A stretch of 64,000 bases of DNA. It comes from Branchinecta lynchi. Lineage: Eukaryota > Arthropoda > Branchiopoda > Anostraca > Branchinectidae. The DNA is taken from positions 19,555,464 through 19,619,463 of the forward strand of contig JAKZAP010000007.1 of the NCBI GenBank assembly GCA_023053575.1, read 5' to 3'. Of the stretch, positions 24,857 to 36,737 are shown in pieces. Positions within the stretch are counted from its first letter, which is position 1. Every line of letters starts with the position of its first letter. The position numbers were made by a program, and so were the translations under genes. The notes under the pieces are model-generated. The model was not told where the DNA came from. It saw only the letters and a program-made list of their open reading frames with translations, and made no database searches.

Positions 24857-25248
24857 GAGGTAAGATCCAAGCTGCCTAGTACCAATTTTTGTAAGGCCAA
24901 TGACAATTACTGTTCAGAATAAGCAGATATTTCGAACAGAGATAGAAATGTGAACATACTTCATAACTGCAACAGTAAGGGTCCTGAGACATTTAGCACA
25001 AAATAACTTTCCAGTTTACAGCAAACATTTCACTTCGTCTAAGTACGCTGTTGGAGACCACCCTTTAGTTTTGCAACTCAATAACCCCATACGTTCCATC
25101 TCATTCTCAAGCTCTTTTTTCTTGCCCTGGTCAGAGAATCCATTTTCAAAGGACGAAAATTAATTAGACCTATGATCATGGTAGGATAGGATATCTTATT
25201 GCAAAAGCCAATAGGCCATAGCAACAACAAATACACTCAAAAGGGAGC

Positions 25249-25810
25249 AAACAAGACCAAAGGTTTCGATGGGATCCAAAAATGTAATATTTGATCCAGA
25301 CAATTTGGTCTTGTAGATATCGGGTCTTCGCCAGACTTCTTGAAAACTTTTACTAATACAATTTAGAAACAGATTAAGGCCAATGGTAATCATCTGAGAA
25401 GACCAAGATCGAATATGGATTCACCATGTGTTTTTACCCCTATAGCCTACATCATATCTACCTTGACGAATTGATCAAAGGTTCCTGCCTTACTTCTGCT
25501 AAATTTCCAGTTTCGGCCGGATACTACTTGTCTGGCAAACACTAAAGCTCAAAAACGAGTTTAGCATGTCTCCTTACCCCTAGAACATCATAATCAACTT
25601 TTTAAACATTCAATTTTAATCGGTTTCAGCCGGATTTCGGGTGAACTATACGTCGGGTGAGAAAATTATTGTCATATACGACTTCAGCAGGTCTTCTCAC
25701 CCGTAAACCGAACGTCTAATGAAATTGAAATATAACGTTTATTGTTAACACATTTTCCGGTTTTGGCCGGATTCTGGGCGAATTACTTGTCCGGAAAAAA
25801 AAAACATGGT
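25249..25810 (-). mobile_element. R2 element, 5'-truncated, - strand
   Basis: On the - strand the 3' end is at 25249 (CATCGAAACCTTTGGTCTTG TT), preceded by GTCTGGCGAAGACCCGATAT and the final R2 units. The 5' head is missing where R1 starts near 25813. Confidence 0.6.
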
Positions 25811-25812
25811 GG

Positions 25813-26586
25813 GAAGAACACGCACAAGCTTTAGGTACATCATTGACAGAATTGGACCAGATTTGGGCACCGTGGGGGAGTTAGAGGGATGTTCCAGAAT
25901 TCCAGTGTTCGGCAGTTAAGGTACTTCCAGTTGGGCTAGGACGAATCAACTTGGCAGGCGTATCAGTGACCCTACTAGATTAACTTGGAAATAGTCAGTT
26001 CCGATCCCACCATCGTGGGGAGAGTGGAGGGAGCGGGAATCCTGAATCTTGAAGTATGTGTAACTTTCGAACGGATTATCGGACCTAATGAAACTTGATA
26101 TTTGTAAAGATCCGTGTGTCAGATCTCCCATTTCAAGTCCGGACCGGATCCGATGAGTGTGGGGATGGGGACGGGAGAACCGGAAATCTTTTGACCAAAC
26201 GATACATTTCACGGTCCCCGAGGGTCCATGATTAATGTTTGCCTCAAGTGTTTTGCTTACAAATTAACTCCTTAAAATAGAAACAATACTTCAAACCATA
26301 CGTTTTCATCGTCCCGCCGAGCCTATCATTTTATCTCTGGGGTCTTGCTTAGACCACAGAGCCTACGCCTACGAGCCTACGCCCTCAAAGTGCGCATCAT
26401 CATACTCAAATGTAAAAATAAAATACTTTGTACCAGACTATGTTCTCATGATTTTATTGGCCCATGACCATTTTTATCTCGTGGGTTTTGCAAACAAATG
26501 ACTGGAACAAACCCACAAATTGGCAAATTCCTACTGTCATCCTCTGACCAGCCTTGCAAGTGCCATATGAGCTTCTAACTCTTGTT
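25813..26586 (+). mobile_element. R1 element, 5'-truncated copy
   Basis: It starts inside an R1 unit (CACAAGCTTTAGGTACATCA), has GCTAGGACGAATCAACTTGG and CCGATCCCACCATCG, and ends with CAAGTGCCATATGAGC and CTCTTGTT at 26586. The tail part 26220-26560 (TTTGCTTACAAATTAACTCC; AAAGTGCGCATCATC) is shared with other R1 copies. It abuts a truncated inverted R2 copy on its left. Confidence 0.6.
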
Positions 26587-27120
26587 TTATTTTGCTGATT
26601 ATTCTTATAGTCGATCTCGCGATGAAATTGCTCGTCTTGGACGGAAGTCAATAAAAGCAACCGTCCCGACCGCCAAGTGTTTGGTCATAGTAGTAAGTCA
26701 ATAAAAGCAACGGTCCCGACCGCCAAGTGTTTGGTCATAGTATTACACCAAAGCCATGGTAAATTACATAACACCCAAACACAAAACAAAATTTACCCAT
26801 TATACAGTAAACCGGGCAATGCTATAGAAAGTGCCCCCTGTGCGAGATTGCCGTACAGACGAACCTCCTAAGATTTTTAATTCCTAGAAAAGTTTTCTCT
26901 CCCTACCTTATTATCAACCATATATCTCGTATAACTCTCATGGACACACAAAGTATGTTTTCCAACTTTTGCGTTACGTAGATCTTGTATACTCAAAGCT
27001 TGTGCTGCTCAGTGTGGAATGTTCACACTTCGATGTGAAAGCAGAATCAATGTCGATACTAACGTGCTGAATTCCTGAATTCTCTACGCCGAGGGGTTGC
27101 GCACTGGCCGATTTCGTGTA

Positions 27121-27241
27121 CACCATGAGGCAGAGGCAGATGAGGCACGTGAGGCAGGCATGAGGCACGTGAGGCAGGCATGAGGCACGTGAGGCAGGCA
27201 TGAGGCACGTGAGGCAGGCATGAGGCACGTGAGGCAGACAC
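27121..27241 (+). repeat. 20-bp minisatellite with CACGTG, locus 1
   Basis: About five copies of a 20-bp unit GCATGAGGCACGTGAGGCAG, preceded by GTACACCATGAGGCAG. Because 20 is not a multiple of three and the unit has no stop, all frames on the - strand stay open; these ORFs are artefacts. Confidence 0.85.
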
Positions 27242-27879
27242 GATGAAAATACAACTTGCGTAGAATTGAAGTCATCGGACCAACAAATCTTAGCAATGTC
27301 AGTGTCAAATTGTCGCAACATTTTTGTTTGATATTACATATTGATTAAGCAATTCGTTTGTGGCGAATCTCTGAAAGTACCCAGTACCGACAGTACTGTT
27401 CAGGCCACAGAGTATCATGATAGTAATATAAGAGGTCTAACTCGCCTAGCTTGCAATGTAACGGATGGGATGGAAAAATTCCCGCGCGCCATCTGCAGAA
27501 GACTCTCATTTGACCATTTGATTTTGGCCTACATTTGACGGTTCGTTTTGACACCATAGTCATTGAGTGTGAAACCCTGACTGGTTTTACAGTAGACCCA
27601 GGGGTATCACGAGCCCTTCCTTGTAGAGGGAGGGGGTGGGGAGGGGCAGCTCCAAGATTATACCAGAATTGTTCGAGATTTTACCTTGGAATTTACCGGA
27701 AATTCTTTGCATTCCTACGTCATTTCTTTAAGTTTATTCAGTGCCCAGATCTTAAAATATTTTTCTACATCCGGATAAGGGGGGGAAATAATCATTGAAA
27801 ACATGCATCCATGTGCGACCCTGTATTCAGCCGAACGCCGAAACTTTGGTTGCCTTCTTAGCCATTTTTGACATGTTAT

Positions 27880-30150
27880 TATGGCACTTGCCTTTCGGCC
27901 AAGTGCCATATAGCGATTGCAATTTCTGTCCGTCTGTCGGTCGGTCCGGATTTTGCTAGTTCGGGCACTTCCACATACGCTAGGACGATCAACCTTGGCA
28001 GGCATATCAGGGACCCCAAATGATTGTTGCATCATTTCCTCGATCCGAGCATCGTTGGGGGAGTGGAGGGAGCGGAATCCGGAATCTTGAGGTATTTATA
28101 ACTTTTGAACGGGTGATCGGATAGCAATGAAAAACTAGACCTACGTTGCCTGGGCAACGTGTAAGTGTTGCGAGAGCAACACTTTGGTTTTGTTTCTTCG
28201 CTTTCGGTTAAATGCTTTTTAAATCCTTTTCAATCCGTAGACATCGTGACGGATGAAAACTTGGAACAATATCTTTTATACTCTAGTTGGTATTATAAAG
28301 CTACTTTTCAGGATTAAAATACCATAGATGACGCTATCAATTATTACGAAACTGCCTCATTGTTTTACATTATCGTTTGTACCCGCTGCGGAAACAGTTA
28401 ATCCTAGGTTACAGCGATAGACCATCGATACAAACTTTCTTACCGTCAGATTTATATAAATCGAATACAATATGCAACAATTTGCACAGAATTCTAGCCC
28501 CTCGTGAACCGATTCTTACTTACAAGTCCGTCCCCCATGATAGACATCAAGTTCACCGGATAAAAATAATGGGTACACCAGGTAGCAAAAGTAGCAAACC
28601 CCTCATCGCTGAAGATTTTTGTAGCATAACAGCCGATTATTACTTACAAGTCCCTTGCATGTTTTACAATTGGGAACCAAATTGTTCTTACCATCGAATA
28701 CACCGGAAACAAATCACAGATACACCAACTGGCAAAAGCTGCAAACCCCTCATTGCCGAAGATGATTATGAGCTAACATACATCGACTGTCGCCTATAAG
28801 TCCCCTACATGTCTCACAGCTGGTATCGCCTATTGTTGGTTTCGTGTGTACATTCCTACTGAAGTTGTCAACCCCTTGAAACTTTCAAACTGGTGTATCT
28901 CACGAAGGAATCTTTGTACCAAAAAACGGATGCCATATACTTTGATCAGCTCATCAACGGCTATCGATTGCCGTTGAAAAAAAAATTCTACCTGTCTTAG
29001 CTCAAAAGTTGACTTTTTTGCCGTAGGCCAACTTTCTAACGTCACCACTTAGAAAGGAGCAAAGGATAAGCTCCAATTTCTTTAGCAAGGAGAGAAGTTC
29101 TAAAGTTTAAGATGTACATCTGATACCATTTCTCTACCGCACACCCAAGTGCAAAAAAACGAATGATAAACTCAGCTGAAATCGCGAACACAAATGGATA
29201 GAAAAAATAGATGGCAGCACTTTCGGACCCGTGGTAAAAAGCCACTTTTTGATTTGCTCTAGATTTTTCTATTTATCACTCAAAGAAGATATGTTGGCTA
29301 TGGGGCCGGGTAACTGCCGCATATATTTAACACTTATATTTAAACCAGATTTTAACACTATATTTACCAGATCTTCTTTAGATTTTTAACCAGTTCTAAC
29401 ACTATATTTAACACCAGATTTTAATCCATCTCCAATTTGAAACTGGTGCCTGCCTGCTTGCGTGCTAGAGCGGAGCTTTCCACTCGAAAGCAGAAACATG
29501 GTTTGATGAAACGAAAGGTTGGCTGCACAACTTCAGATAGTCCTCTCTGGCATAGGCTATGTAACTCCTCTTCACTTCGCACACCGTAGGCTCTAGCTCG
29601 AGGACAAGTAAAAACCATCCTTTTTAGCCCCAGGCAAGAGTTCTACGGAGCTTTCCAAAATGTAATATAATATTCATCAATCCGGCCTAAGGTCCACACT
29701 TTCCGTAAAAACAGCACAGGTTAGACCCTTACCAATTACCAGGAATAAAATGAAATCGGCGGCATAGGAAAAAAAAAAAAAAACCCAGGACAAAACCAAA
29801 GTGTTGCTCTCGCAACACAATGATGTTTGGAGAGATCTCGCGCCTCAGACGACCCACTTAAAATCCGGACCGGATCCGGTGACTTTGGGGGGAGATGGAG
29901 GGGGGAACCGGAAATCTTGGGAAACGCTTAGAGTGGAGGGATCGGGACGAAACTTGGTCGGAAGAACAAGCACAAGTCCTAGATACATCGTTGAGAGAAC
30001 CGGACCGGATTCGGGCACTGTGGCGGGAGTTGGGGGGGGGGGGGGATTAGGTGATCCCGCGAGTTCGGTACTAGGAAGATGGAATTTGGTAGGCATATCA
30101 GGGACACGAACAGACTGCCTTAAGAATAGTCGTTGAGTAGTCTTTTGAAT
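27880..30150 (+). mobile_element. R1 element split by a 1.65-kb insertion
   Basis: The head at 27880 has ATGGCACTTGCC...GGCCAAGTGCCATAT, then GTCCGTCTGTCGGTCGGTCC. R1 sequence runs to about 28139 and resumes at about 29825 with CTCAGACGACCCACTTAAAA and CCGGACCGGATCCGG. The join reconstitutes one R1 unit. The interruption is the TIR element at 28165-29818. The right end fades out near 30150 without the usual 3' hairpin. Confidence 0.6.
28165..29818. mobile_element. 1.65-kb TIR element with palindromic termini
   Basis: The ends are inverted repeats of about 29 bp: GTGTTGCGAGAGCAACAC at 28165-28182, then TTTGGTTTTGT, mirrored at 29790-29818. Each end is itself a palindrome (GTGTTGC/GCAACAC). 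The interior has three diverged repeats with CACCGGAAACAAAT, GGTACACCAACT and CCCCTCATCGCTGAAGA. An open frame at 28377-28799 follows these repeats and is not thought to be a gene. It is inserted in R1. No transposase was seen, so it is non-autonomous; the superfamily is not assigned. Confidence 0.65.
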
Positions 30151-30377
30151 AGTCCTGAGTATACCTAAGTCTGTCAGAGATAATTTACCAGGGTTTATTA
30201 AAGGCATTAATCAACTAACAAGAAATATTTATTTTACCTTTCAAATAATCCGCATGGACAACCCAGTTCAAATTTCCCGAGGGGATAAGAAGCTCCCTCT
30301 CTTTTTGTTATTCATCACAGATCTCGTAGCTGAGCGAAAATTTTTCAAAAATCCCTAAACGTGTCACCAGAACGGGT

Positions 30378-30545
30378 GATGAGGCACGTGAGGCAGGCAT
30401 GAGGCAGACATGAGGCAGGTGAGGCAGGCATGAGGCACGTGAGGCAGGCATGAGGCACGTGAGGCAGACATGAGGCACGTGAGGCAGGCATGAGGCACGT
30501 GAGGCAGGCATGAGGCAGGGAACTTGTACACCATGAGGCAGCAGC
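30378..30545 (+). repeat. 20-bp minisatellite with CACGTG, locus 2
   Basis: About seven copies of the same unit as at 27121, with two variant units lacking CACGTG. It is followed by GTACACCATGAGGCAG and GCGCGCAACCCCTCGC. Unit orientation equals locus 1. Confidence 0.85.
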
Positions 30546-31357
30546 GCGCAACCCCTCGCTCTACGCGACAAATTCTACTCAGACGTCGATGCTCTAACAC
30601 CCGTAAATCGTCCATGCGCGACTTGTGAGGGCGATCCTGGCGATCTCACGGATTCACTTTCAAGAGCAAAGCGAGAATCCCGCCGATCGCTAGAATTAAC
30701 GGAAAGTGATCCGCATCTCTTTCCAAAACTAGGAGCGCAAGAGCAGCCTCTGCAAGCGAAGCAAGTCTTAGCCGAGTCGCAAGAACACACGCCGGATAAA
30801 CCAGCGGAGCTTTCCAGACTACTGGAATTCCCCTTTGTTCTTGCCTATGGTAGAAGCTGTTAGCAAGTGTCACCAGCCACTTTGTATCATTGGGAAGTCA
30901 GTTTGAATTGTCTCATGCCATAGCGCTTGAGACGCCAGTTCTTCTAGTGGACTGTCGGTTCTTGGTAAAATGAGAACTAAGCTGTCGTACTTGTCCACAT
31001 TGACGCAGAAAAGAGCTGGAGGAGACAGCCGTGAGAAAATCAGCTTTTCCAGACGGAGTGGACACAAGTGACCGTGGGAAACTTCTTCTGGGAAACAAAG
31101 CAGTTGCTTCTGTCGTTTTCTCAAGCGATGTAGTGCACAAGGGGGTGACAGTCGAGAAAAGTGTCTGGACTGGTAGCTGTAGAGATTTATTTACATCGAA
31201 TGAGGGCTTCGAAATACGGCGTGACTGCTTAAAAGTAGTTCCGTTTTGTATATAATTTTACTAGCAACCTTTTCCTTCTCAAAAAGCAATAAACACTGAG
31301 CAAATTGTACATACATTCACATCCTTCAGGTTGCTACCCGCAGCCTACCGAAATCTT
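30546..31357. other. no gene accepted
   Basis: Overlapping ORFs on the - strand (30575-31140) are Ser/Arg/Leu rich and disagree in frame; they look incidental. No splice-coding pattern is seen. 31467-32309 is likewise empty. Confidence 0.35.
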
Positions 31358-31466
31358 GCAGTATTTGCTACTGGGATTAATCTTGTCTTTATTGAGATAA
31401 GATTATCCCTAATTCGGATTAATTTTATCCCATAGAGATAACATTAATCCCAGTAGCAAATACTGC
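31358..31466. repeat. 109-bp hairpin with perfect 24-bp arms
   Basis: GCAGTATTTGCTACTGGGAT, TAAT at 31358-31381 is exactly inverted at 31443-31466. The loop carries further GATAAGATTA/TTAATCTTGT-like half repeats. It is a foldback mini-element or a structured RNA hairpin. Confidence 0.65.
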
Positions 31467-32309
31467 ATCCTTATTCGGAGAAACTTTTTATAGTGTAACC
31501 TGTTTTCTCACCATCCAGATACGGTTTGGTGGCACCAGGCTTCTTAACTTTTTTTTCTTTCCGTGAGAATGACGACTCGATCATTGAATAATTAGCAATG
31601 TCATATGCTTGAAATATCAGCGTACAGTGGCCGCGAAAAAAGAGGATTTTGAGGGTTTTATTTTTCTTCTTCCTTAAGATCTCATCTCGTCTCATTTATT
31701 CAATACTAAAAATCTGATTTTTTATCAAAATAGCACACATCAACATATTAAAAAAGGAACAACAACACAAATATGTAGGCTACATGAAATGCTGCTGCCA
31801 GAAAAGCTAAGAATCGCGCTTTGTGCACATATAATCAATGAGAAAGTCAATATAAGTATAAGTCTGCGGAAAATAAAAAACAAAGAAACACAATTCAGGA
31901 GCCCTGCTCGGAGGCAGGACCCCTGTTTTGATTAATTTGTGTGCAATTTTATTTCATTTTTTCTTTCATTTCCGTTTCTGGAATTGCTCAAGGTTGGTTG
32001 CTAAGTAGAACAAGAATGTTTCGTGCCTGAAATATCCGCTGCGATCGATGTGACCACAAGAGAAAGTAGGTTTGTGTCGTACAGAAGCTGGAATAAGACT
32101 AGTATGTCAAGGTTTTAATAGGGACTTTAAAGGACGTATCGTACTTATAGTAGTAATTCATTCTGCCACAGTAGTGCCTCCATTCATTCTCGTTCGCGAG
32201 GTTCTTCACTTCAGAAGTGTATCCTGTCTGCTGCATCTGATTATCACCCTTGCCATGTTTGATCTCTTTAGTTGACGTATCTTGCGCCCGATTGTTGTGT
32301 CCGGAGAGC

Positions 32310-33370
32310 TTTTTGGGATCCCAAAACGTGGAGGGATACCTATGACATCGCAAAAGTTATCTCTCTGCCCGTCCGTCTGTCAGCATGATAACTCTCGAAG
32401 GGAATGAGATTTTGATGAAACTTGGTGTGAGGACTCTTTGGGTAAAGGGAAAGGTCGAGTTCGTCGATGGGCTCTGTACCCCTAAATTAAGGGGGTGGGG
32501 GGATGGGTTTCAGATTAAGAGGCAAAAATATATTTTTAAACAGCTAATGTAATACTCGATTAAGAGGTAAGAAGACACGCTGATGAAAACTGTTTTCTCG
32601 CCGGACAAGTAGTTCGCCCGGAATTGGCCAAAATCGGAAAATTTGATAAAGGTAAAAGCTGTATTTGCAGTTGAGTAGATGTTCGATTTAGCAGTAAGAA
32701 GACATAATGAACACTAATGTGAACATAATTTTCACACGGATAAGTAGTTCGCCGGGAATCCGGACAGTACCGGAAAATTTCTTAAAAGCAAAAGTTTTAT
32801 TTGAAGTTGATTAGATGTCCGATTTAGCGGTAAGAAGAGTAAAAAGAGATGCTGAATCCTTATACGACAATAATTTTCTACCCGGATATGTACTTAGCCC
32901 AGAATCCGGCTTAAACCGTAAATAAATATTCTTTGAGCCCAAGCTGACTTTGAAACATTTATTCAAACAATGTTTACAACGGATACGTCAGCTATGATTC
33001 TTCATCAGCGATATTTCGGCCCTTCTTGGCAAGGGTCCTCGTCAGGCTGTCAATCCTCTGGTTTAACTTCGGGGAAGGAAACAAGCCTGTTTCCTCGATA
33101 TCGATATAGGGGTAAGCTGACGTATCCGTTGTAAACATTGTTTGAATAATTTAAACCGTAAAATTTGTCATAAATTAAAGTTTTATATGAAGTGGAGTAG
33201 ATGCTCGATATAGGGGTAAGGAGATACGCTGAGTTCGTTTCCAAGCTTTATTTTTTTTGCCGGACATGTAGTTCGCCCAGAATTCGTCCAAAACCGGAAA
33301 TTTGGTAGAAGTAAGGCAGGAAGTTCCGATCAGTTTCGTCAAAATAGATATATTCTATAACAGCACAAGG
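32310..33370 (+). mobile_element. R2 element with an F6 insertion
   Basis: The head TTTTTGGGATCCCAAAACGT is at 32310, followed by CTCTGCCCGTCCGTCTGTCA and R2 units. Unit sequence is interrupted at 32935-33160 by a copy of family F6 carrying AGCTGACGTATCCGTTGTAA. The 3' hairpin end is missing. Confidence 0.6.
32935..33160. mobile_element. F6 MITE inserted in R2
   Basis: The left has GAGCCCAAGCTGAC, AACAATGTTTACAACGGATA and CGTCAGCT. The centre has CGGCCCTTCTTGGCAAGGGT. The right has AGCTGACGTATCCGTTGTAA and ACATTGTTTGAATAA. Further fragments are at 34085-34180, 35865-36040, 48600-48710, 56700-56770 and 63609-63740. Confidence 0.6.
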
Positions 33371-34956
33371 CTACTTCAACTTAATACATAGCTTTGTGTA
33401 CTATTAAATTTGTGTCTTCTTTTATTATAATAGGTCATTCGGGCTCGTAAGCTCCATAAATAGACACTTGGGATTTACATTCGTTCTTTATTTCGTTCTA
33501 CAACAAATTCACGACAGGCTACTGGTCTCGACGCCCTCATCCTGTTGCTGCTCTTTTTTCGACTTTCTGGCGCCTTCGCGTTTTTATTCCGAGACGGACC
33601 TACAGGTCGGATAAAAGGCAGTTCGCTTTTTTAATCCAGTTTACAAATGTCCGTTCTTAGGAGCAGAGGCGTGTTGGGGAAGAGACACTTGTGATCCCCT
33701 GAGATTCCCCTTTCAGGAGTTCAATTAAAATACTGGGGAGTGATAGAGAAAATAAAGGGCCGGAGCGACGAGAGCCAGGCGCCATTTTTGCGTACTTCTC
33801 TATTTTCTGCGTTGGGGAAATACCGTGAGTTGTGGGTCCTGTGAGGATGCCGTACTTGAGAGACCATAGAACGGATGGTTTCGCAATACCGGATAAAAAG
33901 AGAGCAGGACACAGGGCCAGAGTCGTTACCAGCCAAAATATTTGGTGGGAGGCGGGTGATACTGGTTGGTCATTTTGTGGGACTGTCGAAAAATCGACTA
34001 TTTTTACGAAAAACTGACTAATAGTTTTTAAGAAAAAATGACTGATTTGAAGAAAATCGCGCCGACTCCGTTTTTGGTACCATTGACCTTCTTGCCAAGA
34101 AGGGCCGAAATACCGCTGCTAAAGTATCGTAGCTGACTTACCTGTTGTATGCATTATTTGAACAGATGTTTCTAAGTCGGCTTCTGCTCAAAGAATATTT
34201 AGTTTTAAATTAAATGAATTTAAGAAGCCACGATTCGGTAGCTTGGAGGAGGCCAGGATCTGTCTCTTGTCCTTTGAACCATTGTTTTGTAGAATGCAAG
34301 GGGATTTGCGCGAGGAATTGTTTAGGCTAAGAGAATGTGGGACTGAGTGGTCGGTTTGTACAAATGTTGAAGTAAATGATTTTTAGATCTGTCAAATGAA
34401 CTTAGTAAATTACGGTGAAAAAGTAATTCCCGATTTTAAAACAATGTTAAAAAAAGTTTTTTTTGCTGCTAGTCCCGCTGATTGGGCGAATACGTTTCTA
34501 AAAACCGATTCTGACTTAATTTAGTCACTATATCCTACACATGCGTTTATTTGCATTGATTAGGGATTTGGTGCCGTCCTTCATTGTATGATGGCAAAAT
34601 TCACGAGACTTAGACGACGATGCTCGAGAGAAGACTGCATGCTGCGATTGCTAGTTTTTATTTATCGAAATGGCTAGCTTCGAAATGCTGTTACTCCCCC
34701 TGAAAGAGATCATCTACCTTTGTGCCATTGTAGCTTATCACCCCTACAAATCATCACCAGTCTCCCTACATCCCACTTTACAGCTTGTATTGTGTACTTA
34801 ATATCCTGGCATTTATTACTGTCAACATTACTTATAAAGCTAGCCGGAAGATTTATTGCCGGTCATTTGCTGTTGATCACAGAGTTTGTAAGAGCGGAAG
34901 AACAGATAGAGACAACAGATCTGATATTTGCTGTCATTATCTTCGCTATATTTCTC
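33371..34956. other. no gene seen; F6 fragment
   Basis: 34085-34180 matches F6 (CTTGCCAAGAAGGGCCGAAA). 33400-33520 has a TATA-like CCATAAATAG and an end TCTACAACA that could be an LTR border, but no partner was found. Confidence 0.35.
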
Positions 34957-34984
34957 ACTTAAAGTTTACTGAAAAGGCAGCTTA

Positions 34985-35239
34985 TTTTTGGGATCCCAAA
35001 ACGTAAGTGGAGGGATACCTATGACATCGCAAAAGTTGTCCGTCTGTCCGTCCGTCCGTAAGCACGATAACTCTCGAAGGGAATGAGATATTCTGATGAA
35101 ACTTGGTGTGAGGATTCGTTGGGTCGTTGGACCAGTTGAGTTCGTAGATGGGCTTTTAAGCCCTACATTTAGGGGTGGGGGTTCAAATTAAGGGGCAAAC
35201 AAAATATTTTGAGACAGCTAATGTGATAGTCGATTGTCA
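34985..35239 (+). mobile_element. R2 head fragment inside an F3 end
   Basis: Only the first 255 bp of R2 are present (GGGATCCCAAAACGTAAGTG to AGCTAATGTGATAGTCGATT). It interrupts an F3 terminus (CACTTAAAGTTTACTGAAAA at 34957) and passes directly into a 22-bp tandem repeat at 35240. Confidence 0.6.
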
Positions 35240-35338
35240 GGCTAAATCACAGCGATATAAGGCTAATATATCGGCGATATAAGGCTAATATATCGGCGAT
35301 ATAAGGCTAATATATCGGCGATATAAGGCTAAATCACG
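35240..35338. repeat. 22-bp tandem repeat upstream of exon B
   Basis: Four units of GGCGATATAAGGCTAATATA TC, bounded on both sides by GGCTAAATCAC. The unit contains the near-palindrome ATATCGGCGATAT. It ends about 190 bp before exon B. Confidence 0.8.
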
Positions 35339-35524
35339 TGATGAAGTCATTCAACAGCGAAGCAAGGAAGTATAACGCATTTTCGTCGGGTCTTCAAGCC
35401 TATTAAAGTGAACAATTGATGGATATCATAGCCCTATTTGGTTGAACTTTTACGTAGTCACAGTGTATTTTCAGTCCGTCTTTTAAAGGCTGTTTCAAGA
35501 AGTTTAAAATATTTTCTGTCTCAG

Positions 35525-35667
35525 GTCAGGATAAACCTTGGATCGGGGGAATCGGAGCTGTCAACTCCTCGTGGATTGAAGCTGGATGACCTCTCATGGC
35601 ACGATGTGAAACTAGACAGGCAACAAGGTGACCTAGTCTTGACCGTCGACAAGATCCATACAACGAA
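35525..35667 (+). CDS. CSPG4: CSPG4-like exon B: middle of laminin G domain 1
   Basis: The exon is bounded by TCTGTCTCAG and GTAAGT. It enters in phase 0, matching exon A, and leaves two bases (AA) of a codon. It has 47 full codons: VRINLGSGESELSTP, then LSWHDVKLDRQQGDLVLTVD. The VRxxLGxGE strand and the W/H-D-V-x-L-x-R pattern are standard in LamG domains and follow directly on exon A's DGALK, as in CSPG4. The exon is short for a LamG exon but fits the family alignment without a gap. A fragment of repeat family F3 ends only about 70 bp upstream, and a 22-bp tandem repeat lies about 190 bp upstream, so its acceptor sits in repeat-rich intron sequence. Confidence 0.9.
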
Positions 35668-36092
35668 GTAAGTCTCTCCTTTCAAGTGCCAAGTTTAAAT
35701 TGAGTTTCAAGGAACTGGAAACTTATTATCTGCCAACAGAAAAGCTACAACAGTGACACCCCCAGTGTTTTGAATTCGTCTATTTCTCATTTCTTTCTAC
35801 CCCGTCTCTGTCTTATCGCTTTCTTCATCTTTGTAAATAAAGTTCTTATTGTTATTGAGAATAAATATTCCTTCAGCCCAAGTTGACTATCCGATCAACG
35901 ACCTAATCGAGCAGCAAAAAAAGCAGCAGGGTCCAAAATGGAACCACAGCAATCTTTTGCTGTGGCAACTCTCGCAAAAGAATTCACGAAGTCAAACATT
36001 TAACGCTAAGCAGAATTTTCGAAAATATAAGGTTTGAAGCCGAGCTGACCATTCATTGCAAACAAAATAGAAACAAAAAAATAGATTTTCGG

Positions 36093-36737
36093 TTTTTGGG
36101 ATCCCAAAACGTAAGTGGAGGGATACCTATGACATCGCAAAAGTTGTCCGTCCGTCTGTAAGCACGATAACTCTCGAAGGGAATGAGAAATTTTGATGAA
36201 ACTTGGTGTGAGGATTCGTTGGGTCGTCGGACCAGTCGAGTTCGTAGATGGGCTTTGTAGCCCTACATTTAGGGGTGGGGGAGGGGGTTCAAATTAAAGG
36301 GTAAACAAAATATTTTGAAACAGCTAATGTGATAGTCGATTATGGGGTAAGAAGACATGCTGAGCACGATGGTGAAATTTTGTCATCGGACTAGTAGTTC
36401 GCCCGGAATCCGGCCGAAACCGGAAAGTTTGTTAAAACTTAAAAGTTTTATTTCGAGTTGATTAGATGTTCAATTTAGGGCAAGAAGACATGCTGAACAC
36501 TTATGTGAAAACAGTTTTCTACCCGGACATGTAGTTCGCCCGGAATCCGGCCAAAACCGGAAAATTGTTAGAAGTTAAAGTTTTATTTCTAGTTGATTAG
36601 ATAACCGATTTAGGGGTAAGAAGAGGTGCTGAATCCCTGTGTGACAATCATATTTTATCCGGACATGCCTGGATCTGGCCAAGACAAGACCCAGTTGTCT
36701 GGATTAGATATTTAACATCGAAACCTTTGGTCTTGTT
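36093..36737 (+). mobile_element. R2 element, short copy
   Basis: It has the head TTTTTGGGATCCCAAAACGT, four diverged units, then CTGGATCTGGCCAAGACAAG and the end GAAACCTTTGGTCTTGTT. The GGGATCCC motif before the 3' hairpin has been lost by a small deletion. Confidence 0.65.

Noticed and set aside
26974..27321. Three overlapping - strand ORFs with a repeated ASCLPHVPHACLTCLMP pattern (also at 30308-30615)
   Set aside because: They are readings of a 20-bp minisatellite that is open in every frame; the same peptide appears in shifted frames, so no coding frame is favoured.
28377..28799. 140-residue + strand ORF
   Set aside because: It tracks three internal repeat units of a TIR element; the equivalent part of the second copy (36960-38508) is not open.
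33400..33520. Solo LTR with a TATA-like box and TCTACAACA end
   Set aside because: No matching second LTR, primer-binding site or target duplication could be found.
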